Below, piece by piece: positions 16,422-23,596 of a DNA stretch of 64,000 nucleotides. Position numbers and translations under genes: made by a program. The notes beneath the pieces are model-generated. The model saw nothing but the letters and a program-made list of their open reading frames with translations, was not told where the DNA came from and ran no database searches. The first letter of the stretch is position 1, and each line of letters begins with the position of its first letter. The DNA is from QHXW01 sp963752965 (lineage in GTDB: Bacteria > Acidobacteriota > Terriglobia > Bryobacterales > Bryobacteraceae), in assembly GCA_963752965.1 (NCBI GenBank), contig CAVWAJ010000016.1, positions 372,001 to 436,000 on the forward strand, written 5' to 3'.

Positions 16422-17674
16422 GAACTTGTTGAAATAGCCCATCCACAGGCATTCCGACTCGAGTTTCCGCGTGGATGGGACATACTTGCGGTGCTTGGTT
16501 GGCTCTCCAAGCCTCGCAGTCGGCACCGCTCGCCGCTCTGCACTAGGCTCCCGCCGGCCTTAGTCGCGGCATTCGCCACAGATTGTATGCGGCTACCGCG
16601 TACTGGAACAACCAACTCACTTTTTCCAGCCCGCGGAGCTTGACCTTCCTCATCCCCGCCACCGTTTTCAGCCACCCAAATGCCCGTTCGATAATCGGAC
16701 GCCGCGCTTGGCTCATCGCGTAGCCGCAGTGCCGGGTCGTCCGTCCGTCGATGGCGCTGCGGCGGTTCTTGTTGTTTTGCGCCACGTGCGGCGTGATATT
16801 CATCCCCTGCAAGGTCGTGGCCAAGTCCCGGCTGTCGTACGCCTTGTCCGCTCCCAATGTGAAGCGCTGGCCGCGCCTTGTCTTCCGCATCGCATCCGCC
16901 AAGATCGCTGCGTCCGCCTCCGCCGTTCCGTCGGCCTGCGTCAGCATCGCCTCGACAATGAACCCGTGCCGGTTCTCCACCATCACATGTCCCAGGTAGC
17001 TCAACTTCGCTTCGCTGCCCCGCGACTTCTTATAGAGCCGCGCCTCGGGATCGGTTTTCGAGGCGTGCGTTGCATTGCTGCGCTTGTCCCCGTGGAAGCT
17101 CGCGCTACCTTGGCTGTCGCTGTCGCCGCCATCCTTGCGCTGGAAGCTCTTCTGACTGGCCCAGGCTTCGATCATCGTCCCGTCCACCGTGAAGTGCTCC
17201 TGCGACAGATGCGGTTTGGCTTGCTCGAGCACTTCGCTAAAGAACTCGCGTGCCACCGTCTCATTCAGCAGCCGCTCGCGATTCTTGCTGAACACCGCGT
17301 GATTCCATACCGGCTCGTCCATCTCCAGACCCACGAACCAACGGAACAACAGGTTGTAATCCAGTTGCTCCATCAGCATCCGTTCGCTGCGGATCGAATA
17401 GAACGTCGGCAAAAGCAGCGCCCGCAACAAACGCTCTGGAGGGATCGACGGCCGGCCATTGTCGGCATACATTTTGTCGAACCGCTTCGACATCCTCGCC
17501 AGAATCTGATCCACCAACCGCCGGATCGCTCGCAGCGGGTGGTCGGCTGGCACCCGCTCCTCCATCGACACGTAGCTGAACATCCCGCCTTGCTGTTTCT
17601 CGTCTCCGCGCATATTTCAAAGACGATCAAAACATCACGCAGGTATCTTGTTACCCCAGTTTTTCAACAAACTC
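16422..17674 (-). mobile_element. IS5-superfamily insertion sequence with CTAG target duplication
   Basis: The element is 1253 bp. Its ends are imperfect inverted repeats: GAACTTGTTGAAATAGCC at the left and GAGTTTGTTGAAAAACTGG as the complement of the right. CTAG is duplicated at 16418-16421 and 17675-17678. It carries one intact transposase on the minus strand. Intact ends, gene and duplication suggest recent insertion. Removing it with one CTAG restores the host reading frame exactly. Confidence 0.88.
16543..17613 (-). CDS. IS5-superfamily (IS5/IS1182-type) DDE transposase
   Basis: A 356-residue transposase. The N-terminal DUF772-like domain has RRLVDQILARMSKRFDKMYADNGRPSIPPERLLRALLLPTFYSIRSERML. 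The DDE catalytic domain has Asp in HFTVDGTMIEAWASQKS, Asp in LGADKAYDSRDL and Glu in RRPIIERAFGWLKTVAGMRK. All three catalytic residues and the usual length are present, so it looks functional. The large antisense reading frame over this gene is a composition artefact. Confidence 0.93.
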   Translation of the reverse strand: MRGDEKQQGGMFSYVSMEERVPADHPLRAIRRLVDQILARMSKRFDKMYADNGRPSIPPERLLRALLLPTFYSIRSERMLMEQLDYNLLFRWFVGLEMDEPVWNHAVFSKNRERLLNETVAREFFSEVLEQAKPHLSQEHFTVDGTMIEAWASQKSFQRKDGGDSDSQGSASFHGDKRSNATHASKTDPEARLYKKSRGSEAKLSYLGHVMVENRHGFIVEAMLTQADGTAEADAAILADAMRKTRRGQRFTLGADKAYDSRDLATTLQGMNITPHVAQNNKNRRSAIDGRTTRHCGYAMSQARRPIIERAFGWLKTVAGMRKVKLRGLEKVSWLFQYAVAAYNLWRMPRLRPAGA

Positions 17675-18487
17675 CTAGGGGACAAACTCGGCGCGCGCAT
17701 CGTTGTAAGGCGCCTTGGCGATGTGCAATCGGTTTGCGATGCGGTAGCACAGACATTCGTGTGTGGTCCGTTCGAGAACACGGCCGACCGGCTCGCCGAG
17801 GACCGAGTCGGATACCTTAGCATTCACGTTGACATCGCCCTGCTTGCGACGGACGCGCGTATCGACGAGTTCCCTCAGCACTTGTTTCGCGCGGAGTTGC
17901 AGGTGCGTACGTTGGCTCAAAATGTGTGGTCCGAGATGGCGCACGACACTACCTACAAAAGTGGTAATGTTGTGCACAATGGAATTAAGCGACGCTTGCA
18001 CTTGCTCGCCGCGCTAATTGAAGTTGCGGACAACGACTATCAGCGGGCGGAGGATGACATCGCAGCGCTACCCGACATGCCCGAGTTCAAGGTTCTGCGC
18101 GCCCTGGAACGCCAGTACTACAAACTGGCGAGCCGCCCAGGAGACACCGAGCTCTCCATGCGCGTGATCCGATTACTCTGGCCGCTGTATGGCAAGACTC
18201 CCGAACAATTGAAACCCACTTTGAACAAGTGGTCACTCACAACAAAGCGATGCTCATAAGGATCTTCGACGAAGCAGCGACCGCTGCTATTGGTCGGAGC
18301 GCCTTCATGTTTCAGCCCGAGGTACTCATGATATATGACCAACTCGCATCAATGCCCTACCGTTTGCGGCCACAATGGGTGCAGGAGTTTCCCGAAAAGG
18401 AGCTCGAACGCATCGCAGTGCGGTTCGGTTTCTCCTTCGCCTGAAGCGGATGTTGTCGGCCGTAGTGTCGGGTCGAGTTATTACTCG

Positions 18488-19798
18488 TTATTCCTTCTCT
18501 TTGATTCCTCCCAGAAGAAACTGTGCAATCTTCGCTTCAACTTCCGCTCGCGGCTTCGTGTACCGCTCGTTGCTCGTGCATTCGATCCTGCTCCGCCATT
18601 CGGCGTTTCGGGTCTTCATGAACGGGGGATAGGTGGCAACCCGTTCCACGTCGGCCGGACGGCAGCCCTTCTCGTCGCACGTGAGCGTACGGACGTACGC
18701 GGTGTAGTCGGGAAGGTCCTGGATCACCGCGCCGGGAAACACCATCGTGAATTCATCCCTGAGCCGCTCGGCATCGGTGCTCGATACACGGAACGCGATC
18801 AGGTTCGCCGCGTTCGTGAAGATCGCGGTCGCGGTCTCGCGGGTGAGGCTCTCGATGGCTTGCGTCGCGATCGCCAATATCAAGTTGAATTTCCTGGTTT
18901 CGGAAAGGATGGATTCGAAGTCGCCGATGTAGTTCTGCGCTTCCTCGGCGAAGAGAAGATGGGGTACCCGTTCGGATTCCGGAATGTCGCTCCGGGAGAG
19001 GGCCGCGAGCTTCTCCTGCATAACGATGAGCGATCCGAGAAGCATCGCGTTGTCCGCGCCGATGGCGCCCTTCGAGAGGTCGCACAAGATGACTTTCCGT
19101 TCGTCGATTGCCTGACGGAAATCGAAACTCGACCGAGCCTGGCCAATCACGGCGCGCAGCAGGGGATCGGTGGCGAATGCCCGACACTTATTGAGCACCG
19201 GAGAGATGGCTTCCTCGCGGAAGGACGTCGTCCACCGATCGTACGTGGTGTGGAAAAAGTCGAGCACGGCCGGGTTCTCGACATCGCGAAGCGCTTCGCG
19301 GCGGTACGACGAGTCCGTGAGAAGCTTCGTGAGCGCAAGGATGGATACCGGCCGAGGCTGCTCGATGAGCGCGTGGAGCGAATTGCGGAGGATATCCTCC
19401 ATCCGCGGGCCCCACGATTCAGCCCACAATTTCTTGAAAATGCCGATGACATTCGAGACGACGAGGCCACGCTGTTCCTTGCGTCGGCAGTCGAGCATGT
19501 TGAGCGCAAAGGCGCGCTCGCGGTCCTTGGGATTGAAATAGATGATGTCGTTCGTTCGATTCCGGGGGATGTGATTCTCCAAAATCTCCTCAACGAGTTG
19601 CCCGTGGGGATCGACCACGGTTACGCCGTGGCCGGCGGCGATGTCCACGGCGAGCATGTTCCTGAACAGGGTGCTCTTGCCCGAGCCGGACCCACCAAAG
19701 ACGGCGAGATGCCGGCGGCGCGCAGCCGGCACGATGCGGACCGGGCGGCCTTGGTGGTACGCATGTTCGCTGACGCCGATGGGCACGGAGTGGAGCAT
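18488..19798 (-). CDS. VirD4/TraG- or HerA-like conjugation ATPase
   Basis: A 436-residue P-loop ATPase. It starts with a short N-terminal beta region, then Walker A at residues 35-42 (FGGSGSGKSTLF) and VTVVDPHGQLVEEIL, as in type IV coupling and HerA-type pumps. DFRQAIDERKVILCDLSKGAIG follows, then Walker B plus sensor in PHLLFAEEAQNYIGDFESILSETRKFNL and AIATQAIESL. No N-terminal transmembrane anchor is visible in the called start; the open frame continues to 20068 but that extension looks non-coding. It lies last in a long same-strand cluster and probably powers DNA transport. Family precedent supports this, not direct evidence. Confidence 0.82.
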   Translation of the reverse strand: MLHSVPIGVSEHAYHQGRPVRIVPAARRRHLAVFGGSGSGKSTLFRNMLAVDIAAGHGVTVVDPHGQLVEEILENHIPRNRTNDIIYFNPKDRERAFALNMLDCRRKEQRGLVVSNVIGIFKKLWAESWGPRMEDILRNSLHALIEQPRPVSILALTKLLTDSSYRREALRDVENPAVLDFFHTTYDRWTTSFREEAISPVLNKCRAFATDPLLRAVIGQARSSFDFRQAIDERKVILCDLSKGAIGADNAMLLGSLIVMQEKLAALSRSDIPESERVPHLLFAEEAQNYIGDFESILSETRKFNLILAIATQAIESLTRETATAIFTNAANLIAFRVSSTDAERLRDEFTMVFPGAVIQDLPDYTAYVRTLTCDEKGCRPADVERVATYPPFMKTRNAEWRSRIECTSNERYTKPRAEVEAKIAQFLLGGIKEKE

Positions 19799-20196
19799 CA
19801 AGAAATTATAAAGGGCAGTGCCGGATGAGGTCGAACGAGTTCTGGGGATACGAAGGAGTTTTGAGAAACATCTGAGCCCCTGGACTCCCCCATGGCAGCG
19901 CATGGTGCGCGCCATGGAGGCAGGGGACCGCTCATCCAACGGTCGGGCGGCCGAAGAAAGCCGCCAGACCATTACGGCCCGGAGCGTTCTTCCGCGGACC
20001 GGGCCGATACAAGCCATGCACGCTGCGTTGCCGCCGAGCGCGCGATGAGGTTCCTTGCCAAGAGTCACCGCGTGAACTCAACGGGCTTCGCCGCAAAGCG
20101 GGATTTCCCCCGCCGAGGTTGCAGGATGGGCGGTTGCCCGTTTTATAGCAGAGGCGGGGGAATCGCGCAAGGCGAAACGAGTTCTATGTCCATGGC
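19799..20196. other. Gap with hairpins between hicA and the ATPase gene
   Basis: No supported gene in ~400 bases. A large imperfect stem pairs GATTTCCCCCGCC (20102-20114) with GGCGGGGGAATC (20153-20164) around an inner GGGC-GGTT-GCCC hairpin (20128-20139). On the minus strand this sits 33 nt after the hicA stop and could terminate that operon. Several open frames cross the gap but lack initiation signals. An N-terminal extension of the ATPase cannot be fully excluded. Confidence 0.45.
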
Positions 20197-20445
20197 TTAG
20201 CGGATCAGTTTAAGGCGCTTGAGGTCCTCTTCGGTCCAGCGGGCCTGGTCGATCATGCTTTTCAGGGTTTTGCGTTTGAAGGTGCTACTCCCGCCGTGAA
20301 AAACCACAGTGACCCTTCGACCGTCCTGATGGTAATAGATCTGGTGGGAACCGTCGCCCCGGTCGTAGCTAAACCCGTCACGGATGAGGGCAGAAATAAG
20401 TTCACGGGCGGTGAGATTTCGAAGCAGCCCGTAGTTGAGACCCAC
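20197..20445 (-). CDS. HicA-type toxin
   Basis: An 82-residue protein with the double-stranded RNA-binding-like HicA fold: LTARELISALIRDGFSYDRGDGSHQIYYHQDGRRVTVVFHGGSSTFKRKTLKSMIDQARWT. It includes the conserved catalytic His in GSHQIY. HicA toxins are mRNA interferases. The gene follows the hicB-like gene by 3 nt. Antitoxin-first order is one of the two layouts known for this family. The GSHQIYYH and FHGG positions are intact, so it should be active. Confidence 0.88.
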   Translation of the reverse strand: MGLNYGLLRNLTARELISALIRDGFSYDRGDGSHQIYYHQDGRRVTVVFHGGSSTFKRKTLKSMIDQARWTEEDLKRLKLIR

Positions 20446-20448
20446 GGA

Positions 20449-20718
20449 TTAGACCGTAACTGCCACACGAGGTTCGACGGTGACCTGTACCTGATCGGGC
20501 GGTTCTTCCGGAATCGGTTCGCCGTGCTCAAGCATACTCTCCACAACCATGTGAACGAGATCATCGATGCTCTTGAGCGCTTCAGCCTCGGTAGCGCCCC
20601 AGGTTGACGCTCCCTGCTGTTCCAAGACCGGGCAGAAGGCGTGCCATCCCGAAGGATTCCCATCAAAATCCTCGTCGGGTTCCACGACCACTTTGAAATT
20701 GTAGGTCTTCATGTCCAT
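20449..20718 (-). CDS. HicB-type antitoxin
   Basis: An 89-residue protein with the HicB partial RNase H-like fold: TYNFKVVVEPDEDFDGNPSGWHAFCPVLEQQGASTWGATEAEALKSIDDLVHMVVESMLEHGEPIPEE. There is no obvious C-terminal DNA-binding domain, as in short HicB proteins. The start at 20718 or 20712 is preferred over the longer frame, because it precedes the first strand of the domain. It pairs with the hicA gene immediately downstream and should neutralise that toxin. The pair lies inside the transfer-type gene cluster. Confidence 0.85.
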   Translation of the reverse strand: MDMKTYNFKVVVEPDEDFDGNPSGWHAFCPVLEQQGASTWGATEAEALKSIDDLVHMVVESMLEHGEPIPEEPPDQVQVTVEPRVAVTV

Positions 20719-20787
20719 TACTACAGGTAGGTTAGGTTTCGCTTTCAGTGTAAGTGGCAAGGGCCGATCCGTCAATGCCTGTGTGCG

Positions 20788-21588
20788 TCATCCGGTATGA
20801 GCCGTGGCCTTCGGCAGAAGCGACGTGAGCGTGAGATTTTCGAACGGAATGAAGAGGTACGCGTCGCGCCAGGCGGCATGGGGGATCAGGGGATGGAGAT
20901 CCTTGCGGAGTTCCTCGGCGCGCTGCCGCGTCTGTGTCACCGTGGCAACAAGAAATGCTCTCATGCCGGGATACTTCACCATGTGGCCTTGCTGCTCATA
21001 GTAGGCGACGTATCCCGCGATCTTGGCTGCCATGCGCTCATGGCTCATGGTCGATCGATCCGCTTCCAAGAAAATATGGAATTTATCTCTCCCGTCTGGC
21101 CGCCCAGTGTGTTTGAGGATGAAATAGGCGTCTGGACGGACCGGGATCGGCGGATCATCCTTACCGGGGACGACCGAATCCCAAAGCGCGGGACCCTCCT
21201 GCCAATGGGCGAGTTTAATAGGACCGGTGTGGGTGAGAAGGAGCATGCGCGCATGGACGTCGGCGACAAAGAGGGAATGGCGGATGCCGATGTCGGTGAG
21301 CTCGTGGTGCCGGAGCCGCTTATCCGCCAAGTCTCGCGGGGCGTACCCGTGCTCGATCAAGACCGGCACGCCTTCGGAGCCGATCGCATAAACCTGTTTC
21401 TGCATGAAGCGCGCGACGGAGGCGAGATAGCGACGCTCCTTGAGTTTGAGAAGTCTGCCCCAGAGCGCCCGCACGGACCGGCCAGAGAGAGCGGCCACGT
21501 GATCAATAGTCGCGATGCGAAGCTGGTACACGTAGTGTAGGAGTTCGATGTCGCGGTCCTGGAGTTGGAATCCGTTCTTCGTCGGCAT
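20788..21588 (-). CDS. Replication-relaxation-like winged-helix protein (1)
   Basis: A 266-residue protein resembling the replication-relaxation family. An N-terminal winged helix (QLQDRDIELLHYVYQLRIATIDHVAALSGRSVRALWGRLLKLKERRYL) leads into VYAIGSEGVPVLIEHGY and RLRHHELTDIGIRHSLFVADVHARMLLL. A nuclease-like region follows with IPVRPDAYFILKH and HIFLEADRSTMSHERMAAKIAGYVAYYEQ. The spacing D-A-Y then E-A-D-R-S resembles a PD-(D/E)xK arrangement, common in this family. Members occur on plasmids and integrative elements near coupling ATPases. ATG 21588 was chosen as the first Met just before the domain. Confidence 0.7.
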   Translation of the reverse strand: MPTKNGFQLQDRDIELLHYVYQLRIATIDHVAALSGRSVRALWGRLLKLKERRYLASVARFMQKQVYAIGSEGVPVLIEHGYAPRDLADKRLRHHELTDIGIRHSLFVADVHARMLLLTHTGPIKLAHWQEGPALWDSVVPGKDDPPIPVRPDAYFILKHTGRPDGRDKFHIFLEADRSTMSHERMAAKIAGYVAYYEQQGHMVKYPGMRAFLVATVTQTRQRAEELRKDLHPLIPHAAWRDAYLFIPFENLTLTSLLPKATAHTG

Positions 21589-21759
21589 AGGTAAGGGATT
21601 GGTTGTAATTCTACGGGGACGAGACCCGTCGGTAAAGGGATTCACTCTGTGTGTTGGCGGTAGAGTGCGGCAGCACAGGATGCAGACACGCCGTGCTGTT
21701 TTTGGGAGGCTACCCGACATCTGGCGTTGTGGGGTCGAAGGGCGCGAATCTAGAGTTTT

Positions 21760-22188
21760 CTACAGAAGTCCTTCCACGGTCTTCCGGGCATCGACGGCGG
21801 TTTCAGCCGCCCAGACACCGAGAATCGCGAGATCAAACTTCTTGAGGGACCTTTGACGTTCCGTCCGGGCCGAACGCTTGGCCGCTTCCAATGCATGGCT
21901 TAGGGATTTAGGGGCATCCCACCGGAGGCTGATCGAGTCGTCGCTGCAATTGAAGCCGAGGCACTCAAGGGCTCCCTCGGTGTCCTCGACTTCTTTACGC
22001 AGTTTTCGGACTTTCGTGATCAGCGCAGTGGCTCCCTTTTCCTCCGCCAGCTTCGGCAGCACTTCACCCTCCACCCGACGGTCGAGATCGCTGTCAGATT
22101 CAAGTTCCGCTTGGGCACGTTCTTTCGCTTGAACAAGCATGCGCGCAAAGACGTCGCGCTGCCTTTGGTTGTATGGTTGTGTTTCCAT
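21760..22188 (-). CDS. Coiled-coil protein of unknown function
   Basis: A 142-residue, highly charged and probably all-helical protein (QRDVFARMLVQAKERAQAELESDSDLDRRV and ALITKVRKLRKEVEDTEGALECLGF). The C-terminal part is amphipathic (SHALEAAKRSARTERQRSLKKFDLAILGVWAAETAVDARKTVEGLL). No family is recognised. Start taken at the Met before ETQPYNQRQR. It lies between the two replication-relaxation-like genes and in the same direction, so it is probably an accessory component of the same transfer or maintenance machinery. Confidence 0.6.
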   Translation of the reverse strand: METQPYNQRQRDVFARMLVQAKERAQAELESDSDLDRRVEGEVLPKLAEEKGATALITKVRKLRKEVEDTEGALECLGFNCSDDSISLRWDAPKSLSHALEAAKRSARTERQRSLKKFDLAILGVWAAETAVDARKTVEGLL

Positions 22189-22273
22189 GGTTGTGATTGG
22201 ATTGTGCCCCTCGCCCCACAACATAATCTGCACCTTTGGTTACGTGATAAGCCTGGACCACGAATGACGTGGC

Positions 22274-22507
22274 TCAAGTGGACGGCGGCGATTCGGAGTT
22301 TTCCCGTGGCGCGTCCGCGTTTGTCCTCGCGCGGCCCTTGCGGACGGGATTGCGCTCAAGTGGTTCGCTCGTGCTCCGTTCGCGGCCGCGCAGGCGATTC
22401 CGCATCTTCTCCGCAACGATGTTGAAGACGGGCCGAGCTGTTTCAATCGGCTGGTTCTCGAAGAAACGCAGCACCTGAATTTCGTTCGCCATAGTTTCTT
22501 TTGACAT
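22274..22507 (-). CDS. Small basic protein of unknown function (77 aa)
   Basis: The start at 22507 is supported by AGGAGA seven to eight nt upstream. The longer open frame (to 22696) overlaps the neighbouring gene in another register. The product has a helical N-terminal half (MANEIQVLRFFENQPIETARPVFNIVAEKMRNRLRGRE) and a basic, Pro/Ser-rich tail likely to be disordered or nucleic-acid binding. No family is recognised. It sits 16 nt after the second replication-relaxation-like gene in the same operon. Confidence 0.6.
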   Translation of the reverse strand: MSKETMANEIQVLRFFENQPIETARPVFNIVAEKMRNRLRGRERSTSEPLERNPVRKGRARTNADAPRENSESPPST

Positions 22508-22523
22508 AAGTCTTTCTCCTGCC

Positions 22524-23309
22524 TTAAGAGGTTGTGAGGGATTCCTCGTAACTCGTTGGATGAATACAGTTTGGCGCAGCAGGACCGTCCTGCCGTGAGA
22601 ACAGTTCGAGAGAACAGGCGCGGGGCAGCCCTTCGACGCAGCCAGGATTACGGTAGAAAATGGGAGAGAGAATTCCTTGCCGACGGATGAGATCAAGGGT
22701 GGTGAAGAGAAAGTGGCCGCGATCGTCTGCGATCGCGCGGCCCAATGCCCTCATCCGGACTTCCCGGTCCACCACGACAAGGACAGCCGCCAGCGGAAAA
22801 CCAGGCAGGCCGCGGCGGTACGAAACAGTTTTTGAGCTAATGAAATACCGCAGCCCTTCGAGGCCACGGTCGTACTCGACCGCGAATGTGCAGTCCCCGA
22901 TGCGGAAGACGGCGTCGGGCACGATCTGGTGCTGCCAGCCGATACCGAGCAATTCCCAGGCGGCGAAAAAATACGCGATCCGGCCGGTCATCTCGGCCGC
23001 AATACGGATGTCGTTGATGCCGGTCATGTGCTCCAATTGCTTCGGCGGGTGTCGCTCCAAGGCGGTTTCAGTAGTGTCGGCCTTTTCGAGCACGTGCTTC
23101 CCTTTAGGACCAAGCGTAAAGAGCGCTTCCCGCATCCGGTCCTCCTGATGTTTCCGCAGGTAACCGGCATTGGCCAATTGGCGAAGCCTCCTGCGGGCCG
23201 CGCTTACCGACACCTGCGCAAAGAAGCGGCGGCGGACTTGGCTCGTGGAAAGCCACCGAGCGCGCTGGAGAAGTCGCAAGAGGTCGGTACACCTGTGGGT
23301 CAATCGCAT
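22524..23309 (-). CDS. Replication-relaxation-like winged-helix protein (2)
   Basis: A 261-residue protein of the same general architecture as the protein at 20788-21588. The N-terminal winged helix is MRLTHRCTDLLRLLQRARWLSTSQVRRRFFAQVSVSAARRRLRQLANAGYL, then LFTLGPKGKHVLEKA and QLEHMTGINDIRIAAEMTGRIAYFFA. The nuclease-like stretch follows as IVPDAVFRIGDCTFAVEYDRGLEGLRYFISKT-like (D, then E-Y-D-R). It overlaps the zinc-ribbon gene by 10 nt. Two paralogous proteins of this kind in one cluster, each near a P-loop ATPase, suggest two related protein-DNA handling steps. The function is not established. Confidence 0.65.
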   Translation of the reverse strand: MRLTHRCTDLLRLLQRARWLSTSQVRRRFFAQVSVSAARRRLRQLANAGYLRKHQEDRMREALFTLGPKGKHVLEKADTTETALERHPPKQLEHMTGINDIRIAAEMTGRIAYFFAAWELLGIGWQHQIVPDAVFRIGDCTFAVEYDRGLEGLRYFISSKTVSYRRGLPGFPLAAVLVVVDREVRMRALGRAIADDRGHFLFTTLDLIRRQGILSPIFYRNPGCVEGLPRACSLELFSRQDGPAAPNCIHPTSYEESLTTS

Positions 23310-23596
23310 AGCTCAGGAAGGCGCTCCGTGACGCCACAGGTGAAACACCGGACCATACGCGGCAGCGAGCCGCATACCGGGCATTTGCGCAACAGATGCC
23401 CTCGATACGTAAAGTGGCAGCTGCACTTCCAGATCCCCACGAGCGAAATGGACGCACCGCAGTTGCCGCACCGAATTTCTGGCGCATAGGCCACCCTCCA
23501 AAATGCGAGGCGTCGGATCGTCCGCACGAGCCACCGGGCGAAGAACAGGGGACTCGCCATGGTCCACCAGAAAAGTTCGAGGGGCCAGTTGGTCAT
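23300..23596 (-). CDS. Membrane-anchored double zinc-ribbon protein
   Basis: A 98-residue protein. One hydrophobic segment at the N-terminus (LELFWWTMASPLFFARWLV) is followed by C-x2-C pairs: IRCGNCGAS, WKCSCHF, RKCPVCGSL and RCFTCGV. These eight cysteines suit two zinc ribbons. The start ATG at 23596 overlaps the stop of the upstream ATPase gene (ATGA), and the end overlaps the next gene by 10 nt, so it is tightly coupled. It may recruit DNA or the ATPase at the membrane. This is inference from context. Confidence 0.7.
   Translation of the reverse strand: MTNWPLELFWWTMASPLFFARWLVRTIRRLAFWRVAYAPEIRCGNCGASISLVGIWKCSCHFTYRGHLLRKCPVCGSLPRMVRCFTCGVTERLPELCD

Larger units (their letters stand above)
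16217..18444 (+). pseudogene. RelA/SpoT-domain (p)ppGpp synthetase-like gene split by an IS
   Basis: The 5' part (GTG 16217 to 16421) encodes 68 residues and the rest resumes at 17679. Joining across the CTAG duplication restores an exact frame: YAGLGDKLGARIVVRRLGDV. The product has RelA/SpoT synthetase features: KLGARIVV, EDRVGYLSIHVDI (GYRSLH-like) and the ELQVRTLAQNVWSEMAHDTTYK block (E-x-Q-x-R-T). Near 18213 the frame ends early (stop at 18259), but the next frame continues sensibly (HFEQVVTHNKAMLIRIFDEA to FGFSFA at 18444), so one C is probably missing. The intact protein would have about 325 residues. Members make (p)ppGpp or modify tRNA. The IS should inactivate it here. Confidence 0.75.

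Noticed and set aside
16708..17820. Long plus-strand ORF (370 codons) over the IS5-type transposase
   Set aside because: Antisense shadow of a high-GC gene. The product is low-complexity and Arg/His/Leu-rich, with no initiation signal.
18335..19828. 497-codon plus-strand ORF over the ATPase gene
   Set aside because: Complement of a clear P-loop ATPase. No protein family features.
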